The notes under the pieces were generated by a model. The model saw only the letters and a list, made by a program, of their open reading frames with translations, was not told where the DNA came from and did no database searches. A DNA stretch of 33,780 nucleotides, taken from NCBI GenBank assembly GCA_041940525.1, contig JBGTSB010000029.1, positions 1 to 33,780 on the forward strand. The letters run 5' to 3'. Below, piece by piece: positions 25,529 through 33,305 of the stretch (the first letter of the stretch is position 1; the number at the start of each line of letters is the position of its first letter). This DNA is from JAKAXS01 sp041940525. Lineage in GTDB: Bacteria > Pseudomonadota > Alphaproteobacteria > Rhizobiales > Hyphomicrobiaceae. The position numbers and the translations under genes are program-made.

Positions 25529-25992
25529 CTCTTATGGCAAATCGATCTCCCATCAGGTGCAAAAGACGCAACAACGTGGCCTGAGAATCGTTTGCTGTGT
25601 CGCCGAAGTGCCGGCTGGTCTCAGGGCAAGGCAATATAGGCTTTCCGGCTCAAGCGAATGCTGGCCGGTTTGCGATGGCTCGAGGGCATTGATAATGGCG
25701 AGCATGCGCTCCGCAGCAAACGCGGGTGCAAACAGTTGACTGAAACGGCTGGGACAAGCCGCTGTCGACGGCGCCAGGGTATAGCCAGACGCAAGTGGGG
25801 AAAAACTCTAAGCTTGTGCTCATGTTCTCAATCTCGAAATAGCGTGGCGTCCTTTTGTAACTAACGCGAACTCTGCATGCGCTCCCAAGTCATGTTCAAG
25901 ACGAGATCATTACAAATCATCCACGCCTAAAACCTATCTGCCGTGCGAACGTAGACATGGGTGTCGATAAAAACAGATCAGGAGCACGACCC
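25529..25992 (+). other. Gene-free stretch between tRNA-Ala and the fasciclin gene
   Basis: 464 bases without a convincing gene. Short plus-strand frames (for example 25557-25739 and 25658-25864) lack good ribosome binding sites and family resemblance. GC drops toward the right end, as expected for the promoter of the fasciclin gene. I found no clear sigma-70 or ECF-type box pair and no terminator directly behind the tRNA. Confidence 0.5.
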
Positions 25993-26577
25993 ATGCACAA
26001 GTCAAAGTTCGCTTTCTCACTTGCCGCCGCTGTCCTTGCCGGCGCAGGTCTCGCTTCGTTCGCAAACGCCCCAACAGCTATTGCTGAGAAGGCCGTCACT
26101 GTTGGTGGCGCGCCAATGTATGCGTCCAAGAATATTGTTGAGAATGCATCCAAGTCCGAAGATCACACGATCTTGGTCAAAGCTGTGAAGGCAGCCGGGC
26201 TTGTTGATACGCTATCCAGCGATGGCCCGTTTACTGTATTCGCGCCAACGGACGCTGCGTTCAAGAAGTTGCCGGAAGGCACACTTGAAAACCTTCTGAA
26301 GCCTGAGAACAAGGCGCAGCTGCAGAAGATTCTCACCTACCACGTCCTTAAGGGTAAGGCCCCGTCCAGTTCAGACATCAAGCAGATGACCAAGGACGAC
26401 AATAACGCTCACTCGGTTTCGACAGTCGCCGGCGAGAGCGTGACAACCATGCTTGACGGCAGCGATCTCAAGATTAAGGACGCCAGCGGCAACGTCGCGA
26501 CCGTTACGATCCCCGACGTCAAGCAGTCGAACGGTGTCATTCACGTGATCGACACGGTCCTCCTTCCCAAGTCGTAA
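25993..26577 (+). CDS. Secreted fasciclin (FAS1) domain protein
   Basis: 194 residues from the ATG at 25993, which has AGGAGC seven bases upstream; an in-frame start at 25957 would place 12 polar residues before the signal peptide. The N-terminus is a clear Sec signal peptide (KSK, then an Ala/Leu-rich core, ending near Ala26 in FANA). A single FAS1 domain follows with GPFTVFAPTDAAFKKLPEGT, ILTYHVLKGK and the closing VIHVIDTVLLP. FAS1 proteins act outside the cell in adhesion or surface binding, and many bacterial ones are stress-induced. The partner is unknown. Transcribed alone, convergent with the kinase gene. Confidence 0.93.
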   Translation: MHKSKFAFSLAAAVLAGAGLASFANAPTAIAEKAVTVGGAPMYASKNIVENASKSEDHTILVKAVKAAGLVDTLSSDGPFTVFAPTDAAFKKLPEGTLENLLKPENKAQLQKILTYHVLKGKAPSSSDIKQMTKDDNNAHSVSTVAGESVTTMLDGSDLKIKDASGNVATVTIPDVKQSNGVIHVIDTVLLPKS

Positions 26578-26595
26578 CTCTTGCACGTGAATGGG

Positions 26596-26628
26596 ATTGG
26601 GCCGCGCGAATTATCCGCGCGGTCCAAT
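26596..26628. terminator. Hairpin between the converging fasciclin and kinase genes
   Basis: A 13-bp stem with one G-U pair (ATTGGGCCGCGCG at 26596-26608, CGCGCGGTCCAAT at 26616-26628) and a 7-base loop. No T tract is present on either side. Its place, 19 bases behind one stop and 22 before the other, suggests a shared terminator. Confidence 0.6.
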
Positions 26629-26649
26629 TGCTGCGTGGCTCTGCCTACC

Positions 26650-28449
26650 TCATCGCAAAGTGAGAACCCATTGGACAAGGATGATAATCGCCAGAACTAG
26701 AGAAACGCATTTCCAGAAGGTCAATGGATCACGATCTTTCAGCGCAACGTGGGAGCGCTTTGACGCAGCCCAAGCGCCAGGACGTTTTAGGTCTTCAAAG
26801 AATTCGGACATCGCCACGTAACGATTTGTGGGATCAGGCGCGACGCAGCGTTCGACGGCGTAGTCCAGCCAATCTGGAATGTCCTTACGCAGGTAGCGCG
26901 CGGGCTTATATGACCAGCCGGAGAACGTTTTTGGCCAGCGCCGGCCGCTTGGATCCAGCTCGTAAGGTACGCGTCCACTCAGCAGTTCGTACGTGATGCA
27001 GCCAATTGAGAAGAGGTCCGATTGCGTCGTCGCACGCTGACCCAGAAGCGTTTCGGGGGCGACGTAGTCAACCGAGCCTTTTGCGAACTCGCCGCTGCCC
27101 GACTGTGCAATGTCCGCCAGTCCCGGCACCTGCACAGTGCCGAAATCTATAATTTTAAGGCTGCCCTGCTCGGAGATGATGACGTTTTCGGGCTTCAGGT
27201 CGCGATGGACCATCCCGGCCCGGTGCAGCACGCGCGTGGCTCGAATGAGATCGCCGATGATTTCGCGTACGCGCGCGAGGGGAATGGTTTGCGTATCTTG
27301 CATCCACTGGCGCAGTGTTCTGCCGTGGAGGTATTCGAACAGCATGTAGAGATACTTGCTGCTTTCCGGCGGCACGCAGGCCTTCATCAGGCCAGGATCA
27401 TCGAATTGCCGCGCCACCCACATCTCGCGGTGAAACTCTTCAAGATAGTTCAGGTCATCTTCGAAATTCGGTGATGGTGCCTTTAGCACAAGCCGCTCAC
27501 CGCTTTCGCTATCGCGAACCAGATAGACTAGGCTTTTCGTGCCGGAGTGCAGAATTCGCTCGACGGTATAACGGTCGATTTTCTGCCCGACGTCGAGCGC
27601 GGGCGGGAACTTGCGCTGACTCAGCCGGCGGTGCGCTTCATCAATGTTTTCGGTCGTTAGGTCTTCGACGCGAACAAACAGCGCGCTGCGGTCGTCCTTG
27701 CTGCCATTCGCCCCGGCCAACGTGCAAAGTTTCTTGGCCGAGTGTTCAAACTCGGGGCGTGAGCTAACCTGGCACTTCTCGATAAACTCTATCAGATCGT
27801 CTTCGGAAACATGCTGGTGCACGCCATCCGTTGCCAGCAAGAAGAGGTCTCCTTTCTCAATCTGGGTCTCCTGATAGTCGACATTGAGGTGGAGTTCGAA
27901 ACCCAGCGCCGACGTCAGCAGCTGCTCGTTCTTCGCGATTGTTCTGACGTGATCGCGAGTCAGGCATTCGATCTTGCCGGATCTGTAGCGATAAACACGG
28001 CAGTCTCCAGAATGCAGGATGTAAGCTGTGTGGGATCGCAGGATGAGTGCGGTGAACGTTGTGACCAGTGCATCATACTGCGCCGTCGACTCCGGAGCCT
28101 GCGCCAGCATCCAGCGATTGAGACCAAGAAGCACGCGGCTACCTGCGTCGCGGACTGTCCACGTTTCCGGCGTGTCGTAATAATCGTTAGCGAATTGGAT
28201 GACAGCAGTCTGGCTGGCTTCGTCCGCCCGGTTGCTGGTTGAAATGCCGTCAGCGATGCAGGACACAATGCCTTTTAGGCAGCGCTCCGATTCGGATTCA
28301 GGAATGCGGGCGGTGAAGGCGTCGCTGTTGCGGCCGCTGGCACCCGCGGTCGAATAGCCCCCGACAACGGCCGTAACTTCTCCGTAGCGGGCCGGAAGGG
28401 CCGTCCCGCTGTTCGCTGGCCGTTTAGCTGCCTTGGCAATAGCGCTCAC
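26650..28449 (-). CDS. Membrane-anchored PP2C phosphatase-Ser/Thr protein kinase fusion
   Basis: About 599 residues. The first ~230 form a PP2C-type phosphatase: GGYSTAGASGRNSDAF, CIADGISTS, LLATDGVHQHV and a metal-site-like GSKDDRSALFV. A Hanks-type kinase domain follows with the ATP lysine in RLVLKAP, catalytic loop MVHRDLKPENVII, IIDFGTV and YVAPETLLG. One C-terminal membrane helix ends the protein at the very C-terminus (CVSLVLAIIILVQWVL), so both catalytic domains are cytosolic. Such bifunctional proteins sit beside nitrate transporter genes in many proteobacteria; a role in controlling nitrate uptake is likely but unproven. The open frame reaches 28494, but that end lies inside a hairpin; GTG at 28449 or TTG at 28470 are the plausible starts. 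No strong ribosome binding site. Confidence 0.85.
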   Translation of the reverse strand: MSAIAKAAKRPANSGTALPARYGEVTAVVGGYSTAGASGRNSDAFTARIPESESERCLKGIVSCIADGISTSNRADEASQTAVIQFANDYYDTPETWTVRDAGSRVLLGLNRWMLAQAPESTAQYDALVTTFTALILRSHTAYILHSGDCRVYRYRSGKIECLTRDHVRTIAKNEQLLTSALGFELHLNVDYQETQIEKGDLFLLATDGVHQHVSEDDLIEFIEKCQVSSRPEFEHSAKKLCTLAGANGSKDDRSALFVRVEDLTTENIDEAHRRLSQRKFPPALDVGQKIDRYTVERILHSGTKSLVYLVRDSESGERLVLKAPSPNFEDDLNYLEEFHREMWVARQFDDPGLMKACVPPESSKYLYMLFEYLHGRTLRQWMQDTQTIPLARVREIIGDLIRATRVLHRAGMVHRDLKPENVIISEQGSLKIIDFGTVQVPGLADIAQSGSGEFAKGSVDYVAPETLLGQRATTQSDLFSIGCITYELLSGRVPYELDPSGRRWPKTFSGWSYKPARYLRKDIPDWLDYAVERCVAPDPTNRYVAMSEFFEDLKRPGAWAASKRSHVALKDRDPLTFWKCVSLVLAIIILVQWVLTLR

Positions 28450-28470
28450 GCCGGTCTTAATCCAAATCAA

Positions 28471-28498
28471 TGCAGTGGGCCTGAGGCGGCCCACTGCA
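28471..28498 (-). terminator. Perfect hairpin between the nitrate transporter and kinase genes
   Basis: TGCAGTGGGC (28471-28480) and GCCCACTGCA (28489-28498) form a perfect 10-bp stem with an 8-base loop, 37 bases behind the transporter stop. On the minus strand the following bases are TTGATTTGG, only partly T-rich. It probably weakens readthrough into the kinase gene. Confidence 0.6.
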
Positions 28499-28535
28499 AA
28501 TGCTTGTCGCTTATAAAGCCCATGGCCGAGGGCGG

Positions 28536-29999
28536 CTAGGCGCCGACCTTGATCATGGTAACGGAACCATCGTCGTTGTATTCGGCAATCTCACCTTTCG
28601 GCTCGTCGAGCATGAACAGCATGGCGAGACCGAGAACGGCCGTTGCGGCGATGACCCAGAAGAAGGTCGAGGCATCGACCATCGAGTAGATGATCAGATA
28701 GATCACCGCGCCGACGTTGCCGTAGGCGCCCGTCATGCCGGCGATCTGACCGGTCAGGCGGCGCTTGATCAGCGGCACGACCGCAAACACTGCGCCTTCA
28801 CCCGCTTGCACGAAGAACGAGCAAGCCATGGCGGCAATCACTGCCAACCATACCGGCCAGGACGAATCTACGAGCGCCATGCAGGCGTAGCCAAGTGCCA
28901 GACCTGCCGTCAGCACGATCAATGTGGACTTGCGGCCGAACTTGTCGGACAGCCACCCGCCACCGGGGCGCGACATCAGGTTCATGAAGGCATAGGCCGA
29001 GGCGACCATGCCAGCGACGACGGCGGAAAGACCGAACGTGTCGGCGAAGAACAGCGGCAACATGGAGACGACGGCCAGTTCCGAGCCGAACGTTGCGAAG
29101 TAGAGGACGTTGAGAACCGCGACCTGCTTGAACTTGTATTTGTGGATCTCGGGAACCTCTTCCTTGAAGACGTTCGCGTTTGCCCGGATAGCCAGGAACG
29201 CGTCATAGGCATACAAAGCCGCCAAGCCAGCATAGACACTATACGCCATCGTGGTCGAGAGCATGTCGACATTGGTCAGCCGCCAGGCCAGCAAGCCAAG
29301 CGCGATGTACAGAGGCAGTTTCATGATGAGCAGGAAGAACAGGTCGCCCTTGCTGGTGACTTCCATCGCCGTGGTGTTGCGCGGCTTGAAGTAGCGCGAG
29401 CCTTTTGGCACGTCGGTGACGCTGAAGTAATAGATGAAGCTGAAGATGAGGCTCATGAGACCGGTTACGGCAATGGCGTAGCGCCAGCCATCATCACCGC
29501 CAAACCAAAGCGCAACAGCCGGAAGGGTGAAGGCGGCCGCGGCCGAACCGAAGTTACCCCAGCCGCCGTAAATGCCTTCGGCCGTGCCGAGTTCGTGGGC
29601 CGGGAACCATTCCGACACCATGCGGATACCGATAACGAAGCCCGCGCCAATCAGACCAAGAGCGAAGCGCGCGATTGCCAGCTGCGTGAAGTTGTCCGCG
29701 AAGGCGAAGGCAAAGCAAGGAATGGATGCGACGGCGAGAAGCGCTGAGTAAACCCGGCGCGGGCCGAAATGGTCTGTCAGCATCCCGATGAGGATTCGCG
29801 CCGGTATGGTCAGTGCGACATTGAGGATCAAGAGCGTGGTGACTTGGGCTTTGGAGAGCCCGAAGGTTTCCTGGATCGCTTTCAGCAGCGGCGCGAGGTT
29901 GAACCAGACGACGAAGGTTAGAAAGAATGCGAACCAGGTGAGATGAAGGACCTTCATCTTACCCGTGAATGAGAAAATATTGAACTTCTCAGCAGACAT
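28536..29999 (-). CDS. narK: Nitrate/nitrite MFS transporter, NarK/NasA type
   Basis: About 487 residues from the ATG at 29999, with GGAAGGAG upstream; an in-frame extension to 30122 runs through the leader hairpins and was rejected. About 12 membrane helices can be traced. Both nitrate signature regions are visible: GGWGNFGSAAAAF in the first half and GMTGAYGNVGAVIY in the second. NIFSFTGKMKVLHLTWFAFF and RPGGGWLSDKFGRK match the NarK/NasA group. In this setting, with nasA and nirBD, it should import nitrate for assimilation. An elongated loop in the middle (SVTDVPKGSRYFKP...) occurs in assimilatory members. The upstream leader carries two ANTAR-type hairpins. Confidence 0.93.
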   Translation of the reverse strand: MSAEKFNIFSFTGKMKVLHLTWFAFFLTFVVWFNLAPLLKAIQETFGLSKAQVTTLLILNVALTIPARILIGMLTDHFGPRRVYSALLAVASIPCFAFAFADNFTQLAIARFALGLIGAGFVIGIRMVSEWFPAHELGTAEGIYGGWGNFGSAAAAFTLPAVALWFGGDDGWRYAIAVTGLMSLIFSFIYYFSVTDVPKGSRYFKPRNTTAMEVTSKGDLFFLLIMKLPLYIALGLLAWRLTNVDMLSTTMAYSVYAGLAALYAYDAFLAIRANANVFKEEVPEIHKYKFKQVAVLNVLYFATFGSELAVVSMLPLFFADTFGLSAVVAGMVASAYAFMNLMSRPGGGWLSDKFGRKSTLIVLTAGLALGYACMALVDSSWPVWLAVIAAMACSFFVQAGEGAVFAVVPLIKRRLTGQIAGMTGAYGNVGAVIYLIIYSMVDASTFFWVIAATAVLGLAMLFMLDEPKGEIAEYNDDGSVTMIKVGA

Positions 30000-30026
30000 T
30001 GAGGTTTGCTCCTTCCGCAAATACCT

Positions 30027-30049
30027 GTCGCATCCGGTTACCGGGCGAC
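30027..30049 (-). promoter_or_regulatory. Hairpin just upstream of the narK ribosome binding site
   Basis: GTCG-C-AT-CCGG-TTA-CCGG-G-CGAC reads as two nested perfect stems (4 bp each) separated by a small internal loop. It ends about 15 bases before the ribosome binding site. It could affect translation start or form part of the leader's conditional termination structure. Confidence 0.4.
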
Positions 30050-30067
30050 GCCAAAGATCCAAAGTTT

Positions 30068-30089
30068 GCAAGACAGCGTGGCTGCTTGC
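30068..30089 (-). terminator. Candidate conditional terminator hairpin in the narK leader
   Basis: On the minus strand GCAAG-CAGC-CAC-GCTG-(T)-CTTGC gives a 9-bp stem with one bulged base. AAACTTT and then GGATCTTT follow. The U-richness is weak, so it is only a candidate for the terminator that ANTAR antitermination would override. The upstream hairpin at 30100-30123 is the alternative. Confidence 0.35.
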
Positions 30090-30099
30090 GTTGGGTGCC

Positions 30100-30123
30100 C
30101 ATGGTCCCGCACGTGAGACCATG
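30100..30123 (-). promoter_or_regulatory. Perfect 7-bp inverted repeat in the narK leader
   Basis: CATGGTC (30100-30106) and GACCATG (30117-30123) pair around a 10-base loop holding CACGTG. In the RNA its GGACC can instead pair with GGUCC just behind ANTAR hairpin 2, so the two structures would be mutually exclusive. Confidence 0.5.
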
Positions 30124-30143
30124 ACTTCCTTTCCATGATTTGG

Positions 30144-30193
30144 ACCGGCGCCGTTGCCAGTTCAGGAGTGTTATAGCGCTCCTTCGTTGGAGC
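30144..30193 (-). promoter_or_regulatory. Tandem hexaloop hairpins: probable ANTAR (NasT/NasR) antitermination element
   Basis: Read on the minus strand, hairpin 1 (30193-30178) is GCTCC-AACGAA-GGAGC, and hairpin 2 (30161-30144) is ACTGGC-AACGGC-GCCGGT with one G-U pair. Both loops have exactly six bases with A at position 1 and G at position 4, the signature of RNA targets of ANTAR-domain antiterminators. Sixteen bases separate them. They lie about 145-195 bases before the narK start, followed by further hairpins. In nitrate assimilation the known ANTAR regulators are NasR and NasT (with NasS). No such gene is in the window, so the regulator is inferred. Confidence 0.75.
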
Positions 30194-30277
30194 CTCGTAT
30201 TCTCATTGTGAGCCCGGTAAACGGGACGCCACTCTGATCGTCTCTCGTTTGTGCCGCCGATCGTCCTAGGGACGCGG

Positions 30278-32965
30278 CTAGACAGCCTTTTCGACGGCGC
30301 GCTCATGAATAATCCTCTTCAGCTCCGGCCGGCAGGAGCCGCAGTTTGTCCCGGCCTTCAATGCCGAACCGACCGCTTCGACGCTGGCGCAGCCGCCAGA
30401 TGTAACCGCCTCGACAATGTCGTTGAGGCCGACCTCAAAGCAGGCACAGATCGTTGGGCCCCGGTCGCGTTCTTCGGCGCCCGCGCGGCCTGCAAGCAAA
30501 CGCGCCCGTTGCTGATAGCTGGAGAACGTGGTTGCGAAGGCATCAATCGCGTAGTTGCGCGAAACGATGACCGGCGTTGGCGCAATGAATACCGCCCCTT
30601 CGAGATGCTCGCCGTTGAAGCCCGCGAAGCGATAGATGCCGGCGTTGGCATCGCGGTAGGAAATGACCTCTAAGGTGCTGCCTTCATCCGACATCAGGGA
30701 GCGGGCCCAGGCGTCCCAATCTTCCAGAGGCTGGCTGCCAGCGAGTTCCGTACGCCAGCCCTTCCTCGTTTGCGCCGTTGCCCAGTAGGCAGTGTTTGCG
30801 CAGACACATGGCCGTTCGCGCGTCACGGCAAAACCGTACCAGTTCGCGCAGAAGCGGGAGACCGCGACGGGTGTCGCCTTGAACTCAGGCTGGCCGGAAA
30901 CCGGATCGGTGGCGCGGGAGACCAGCGCGTCAACGCGCGCTCCACTGGCCAGCTGATCCGTCCAATGCATAGGCACGAAGATTGAGCCAGGACGCTGCCG
31001 GTCCGTGATCAATGCCCGGACCAGAACCTTGCCGCGCGGGCTCTCCACGGTGACGAGATCGGCATCGGAGATGCCAAGCGCCTTGGCATCATCCGGGTGC
31101 ATTTCCGCGAAAGGCTCTGCGATATGTGTGTTGAGTGTTGGCGCGCGGCCCGTTCGCGTCATGGTGTGCCACTGATCGCGGATACGGCCCGTGTTCAAGA
31201 CCAGCGGAAAGTCTGGGTTGGTAGCGTTGGCGACCGCCCTAACAGGCGTTGCAACGAAACGCCCGCGCCCGTCTTCAGTGTAGAAGCGGCCACCGGCGAA
31301 GAAGCGCGACGTTTCCCGCGGCTTACCGCCTGCGGGTTGTGGCCACTGGAAGGGTTTGAGATTTTCATAGCTTGCGCGATCGATGGCGGCATAGGCGCCG
31401 ATATCGAAGTCGCGCGTTCCATCGTTTTCGAATGCAGCAAGTGAAGCGTACTCGCTGAAGATTTCAGCTGGGCCCCTATAAGAGAAATGTTCCGTCCATC
31501 CCAGGCGCTTGCCGACTTCGGCCAATTGCCACCAGTCTGCCCTCGCTTCGCCTGGCGCAGGTATAAATATCCGTTGCCTGGAGATCCGGCGCTCTGAATT
31601 GGTGACCGTGCCGTCTTTTTCTCCCCAAGCCAGAGACGGCAAAAGCACGTCAGCGGTGGCAGTCGTATCCGTGCGGCGCTGCACTTCCGAGACGACGACG
31701 AAGGGGCACTTTGCCAGGGCGGCACGTACGGCGTTCGCGTCTGGCATGCTGTCAACGGGGCTTGTGCCCATGATCCAAAGCGCTTTGATTTTTCCGGCTT
31801 CCAGCGCTTCCAAGAGCTGGACGGCTTTCAAGCCCGGCCGTTGTGCGATCGCAGGCGAGCGCCAGAACGACTGGACAATACGGCGGTGGTCTTCGCGTTC
31901 GATATCCATGTGGCAGGCGAGCATATTGGCCATGCCGCCCACTTCGCGGCCGCCCATCGCGTTGGGCTGGCCTGTGATAGAGAATGGTCCCGCGCCGGGT
32001 TTGCCGATGCGTCCGGTCGCTAGGTGGCAGTTGATGATTGCGTTGACCTTGTCCGTGCCAGAGACCGATTGGTTGACGCCCTGGCTGTACATGGTGACGG
32101 TGCGTTCGTTGTTCAGGAAGAGCGCGTAGAAGGCATCACGGTCTTTTTCGCTGATGCCGCAGGTGGCCAGCACGTCATCACCTGACAACTCGCTAGCGGT
32201 GGCGAGTGCTTCCGGGAAACCGTTTGTGTTCGAGTCGATGAAAGTCTGATCTAGGGCTTTCCGGCGAGCGAGCTCGCGCAATAGGCCGTTAAATAGCGCG
32301 ACATCCGAGCCTGGCTTGATGGCCAGGTGGAGATCGGCTTCCTCCGTCGTTGCCGTGGCACGCGGATCAATCGCGATTAGCTTCGTGCCGCGTTCTTCCC
32401 TCGCTTTCAGGATGCGCTGAAAGAGGATCGGATGGCACCAGGCCAGGTTCGACCCCACGAGGATGATCAAGTCCGCTTGGTCTAGGTCTTCGTAGCACCC
32501 TGGGACAGTGTCCGAGCCGAACGCCCGCTTGTGGCCGGCGACAGAGGACGACATGCATAGGCGTGAATTTGTGTCGATGTTGGCCGCGCCGATGAAGCCC
32601 TTCATCAGCTTGTTGGCGACATAGTAGTCTTCAGTCAGAAGCTGGCCTGACACGTAGAACGCGACGCTGTCCGGACCATCTGACTCGATGGCCGCGCGAA
32701 ACGTGCTCGCGATTTTATCGAGCGCGTCGTCCCACGAGGCTTTCTCTCCACACACTTTGGGAAACAAGAGCCGGTCGTCAAGCGACAGCGTTTCGGCCAA
32801 CGCCGAACCTTTCGAACACAGCCTGCCATAGTTCGCCGGATGCTCGGGATCGCCCGAGACTTCGACACGCAGGTCTTTTGAAACGGAGGCAAGGATGCCG
32901 CAGCCCACACCACAGTACGGGCACGTCGTGCGCACTGCCGGTGCTGGTTGCTTTTCAAGCTGCAT
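30278..32965 (-). CDS. nasA: Assimilatory nitrate reductase, large catalytic subunit
   Basis: 895 residues from the ATG at 32965. It reduces nitrate to nitrite in the cytosol. The N-terminus binds a [4Fe-4S] cluster through Cys15, Cys18, Cys22 and Cys50 (TTCPYCGVGCG...GRLCSKG). The molybdopterin oxidoreductase core follows, with NIDTNSRLCMSS, TGRIGKPGAGPFSITGQPNAMGGREVGG and the C-terminal dinucleotide-binding barrel (NTGRIRDQWHTMTRTG). The last ~60 residues add a BFD-like [2Fe-2S] domain (CACFEVG...GTNCGSCRPEL), seen in many NasA proteins that take electrons without a separate small subunit. The gene overlaps nirD by 11 bases and so belongs to a nirB-nirD-nasA operon. No Tat signal, as expected for the assimilatory form. 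Confidence 0.96.
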   Translation of the reverse strand: MQLEKQPAPAVRTTCPYCGVGCGILASVSKDLRVEVSGDPEHPANYGRLCSKGSALAETLSLDDRLLFPKVCGEKASWDDALDKIASTFRAAIESDGPDSVAFYVSGQLLTEDYYVANKLMKGFIGAANIDTNSRLCMSSSVAGHKRAFGSDTVPGCYEDLDQADLIILVGSNLAWCHPILFQRILKAREERGTKLIAIDPRATATTEEADLHLAIKPGSDVALFNGLLRELARRKALDQTFIDSNTNGFPEALATASELSGDDVLATCGISEKDRDAFYALFLNNERTVTMYSQGVNQSVSGTDKVNAIINCHLATGRIGKPGAGPFSITGQPNAMGGREVGGMANMLACHMDIEREDHRRIVQSFWRSPAIAQRPGLKAVQLLEALEAGKIKALWIMGTSPVDSMPDANAVRAALAKCPFVVVSEVQRRTDTTATADVLLPSLAWGEKDGTVTNSERRISRQRIFIPAPGEARADWWQLAEVGKRLGWTEHFSYRGPAEIFSEYASLAAFENDGTRDFDIGAYAAIDRASYENLKPFQWPQPAGGKPRETSRFFAGGRFYTEDGRGRFVATPVRAVANATNPDFPLVLNTGRIRDQWHTMTRTGRAPTLNTHIAEPFAEMHPDDAKALGISDADLVTVESPRGKVLVRALITDRQRPGSIFVPMHWTDQLASGARVDALVSRATDPVSGQPEFKATPVAVSRFCANWYGFAVTRERPCVCANTAYWATAQTRKGWRTELAGSQPLEDWDAWARSLMSDEGSTLEVISYRDANAGIYRFAGFNGEHLEGAVFIAPTPVIVSRNYAIDAFATTFSSYQQRARLLAGRAGAEERDRGPTICACFEVGLNDIVEAVTSGGCASVEAVGSALKAGTNCGSCRPELKRIIHERAVEKAV

Positions 32966-33305
32966 TGCGTGCCGCCAGCAATGAGAGGTCCAAGAGGATA
33001 TCGCCGTTCTCAATTTTTACGGCGTAGGTTTTAACAGAGCCGCTGTCGGCGCCTTGCGCCTCTCCGGTCTCAAGACTGATGACCATGTTGTGGAGCGGGC
33101 AGGTCACGGCCTCTCCGTGAACGATCCCTTGAGACAGCGGCCCGCCCTTGTGTGGACAGCGATCATCGATGGCGTAGACGTGATCCGTTGCCGTGCGAAA
33201 CAGGGCGACGCAGCCTGCGGCTGTTTTCACGACCCGGCCGCCTCTCAGCGGAATGTCGTCCAGCTTCCCAATCTTGGCCCACGTTTGCGTTTGTATCAGG
33301 CTCAT
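32955..33305 (-). CDS. nirD: Assimilatory nitrite reductase [NAD(P)H] small subunit
   Basis: 116 residues from the ATG at 33305. NirD is a Rieske-fold partner of NirB in the NADH-dependent reduction of nitrite to ammonium. The cluster ligands are present as Cys50-x-His52 (DDRCPHKGG) and Cys69-x2-His72 (TCPLHN). The start shares ATGA with the nirB stop, and the 3' end overlaps nasA by 11 bases, so the three are translationally coupled. The upstream extension in the same frame lies inside nirB and was rejected. Confidence 0.96.
   Translation of the reverse strand: MSLIQTQTWAKIGKLDDIPLRGGRVVKTAAGCVALFRTATDHVYAIDDRCPHKGGPLSQGIVHGEAVTCPLHNMVISLETGEAQGADSGSVKTYAVKIENGDILLDLSLLAARNAA

Noticed and set aside
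25557..25864. Short frames in the gap behind tRNA-Ala
   Set aside because: No ribosome binding sites, no typical codon use and no recognisable protein features.
28500..29747. A 415-codon open frame on the plus strand antisense to the nitrate transporter
   Set aside because: It mirrors narK codon by codon, is rich in His/Arg/Gln/Asp as GC-rich antisense frames are, and has no ribosome binding site or family resemblance. narK itself is certain.
30080..30105. A sigma-54-like TGGGCAC...GCAAG box upstream of narK on the minus strand
   Set aside because: The GG and GC pairs are not at the required 12-base offset, so it does not satisfy the -24/-12 pattern.
30000..30122. N-terminal extension of narK by 41 residues
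   Set aside because: It would translate through the leader hairpins; the ATG at 29999 has GGAAGGAG and starts at the conserved N-terminus.
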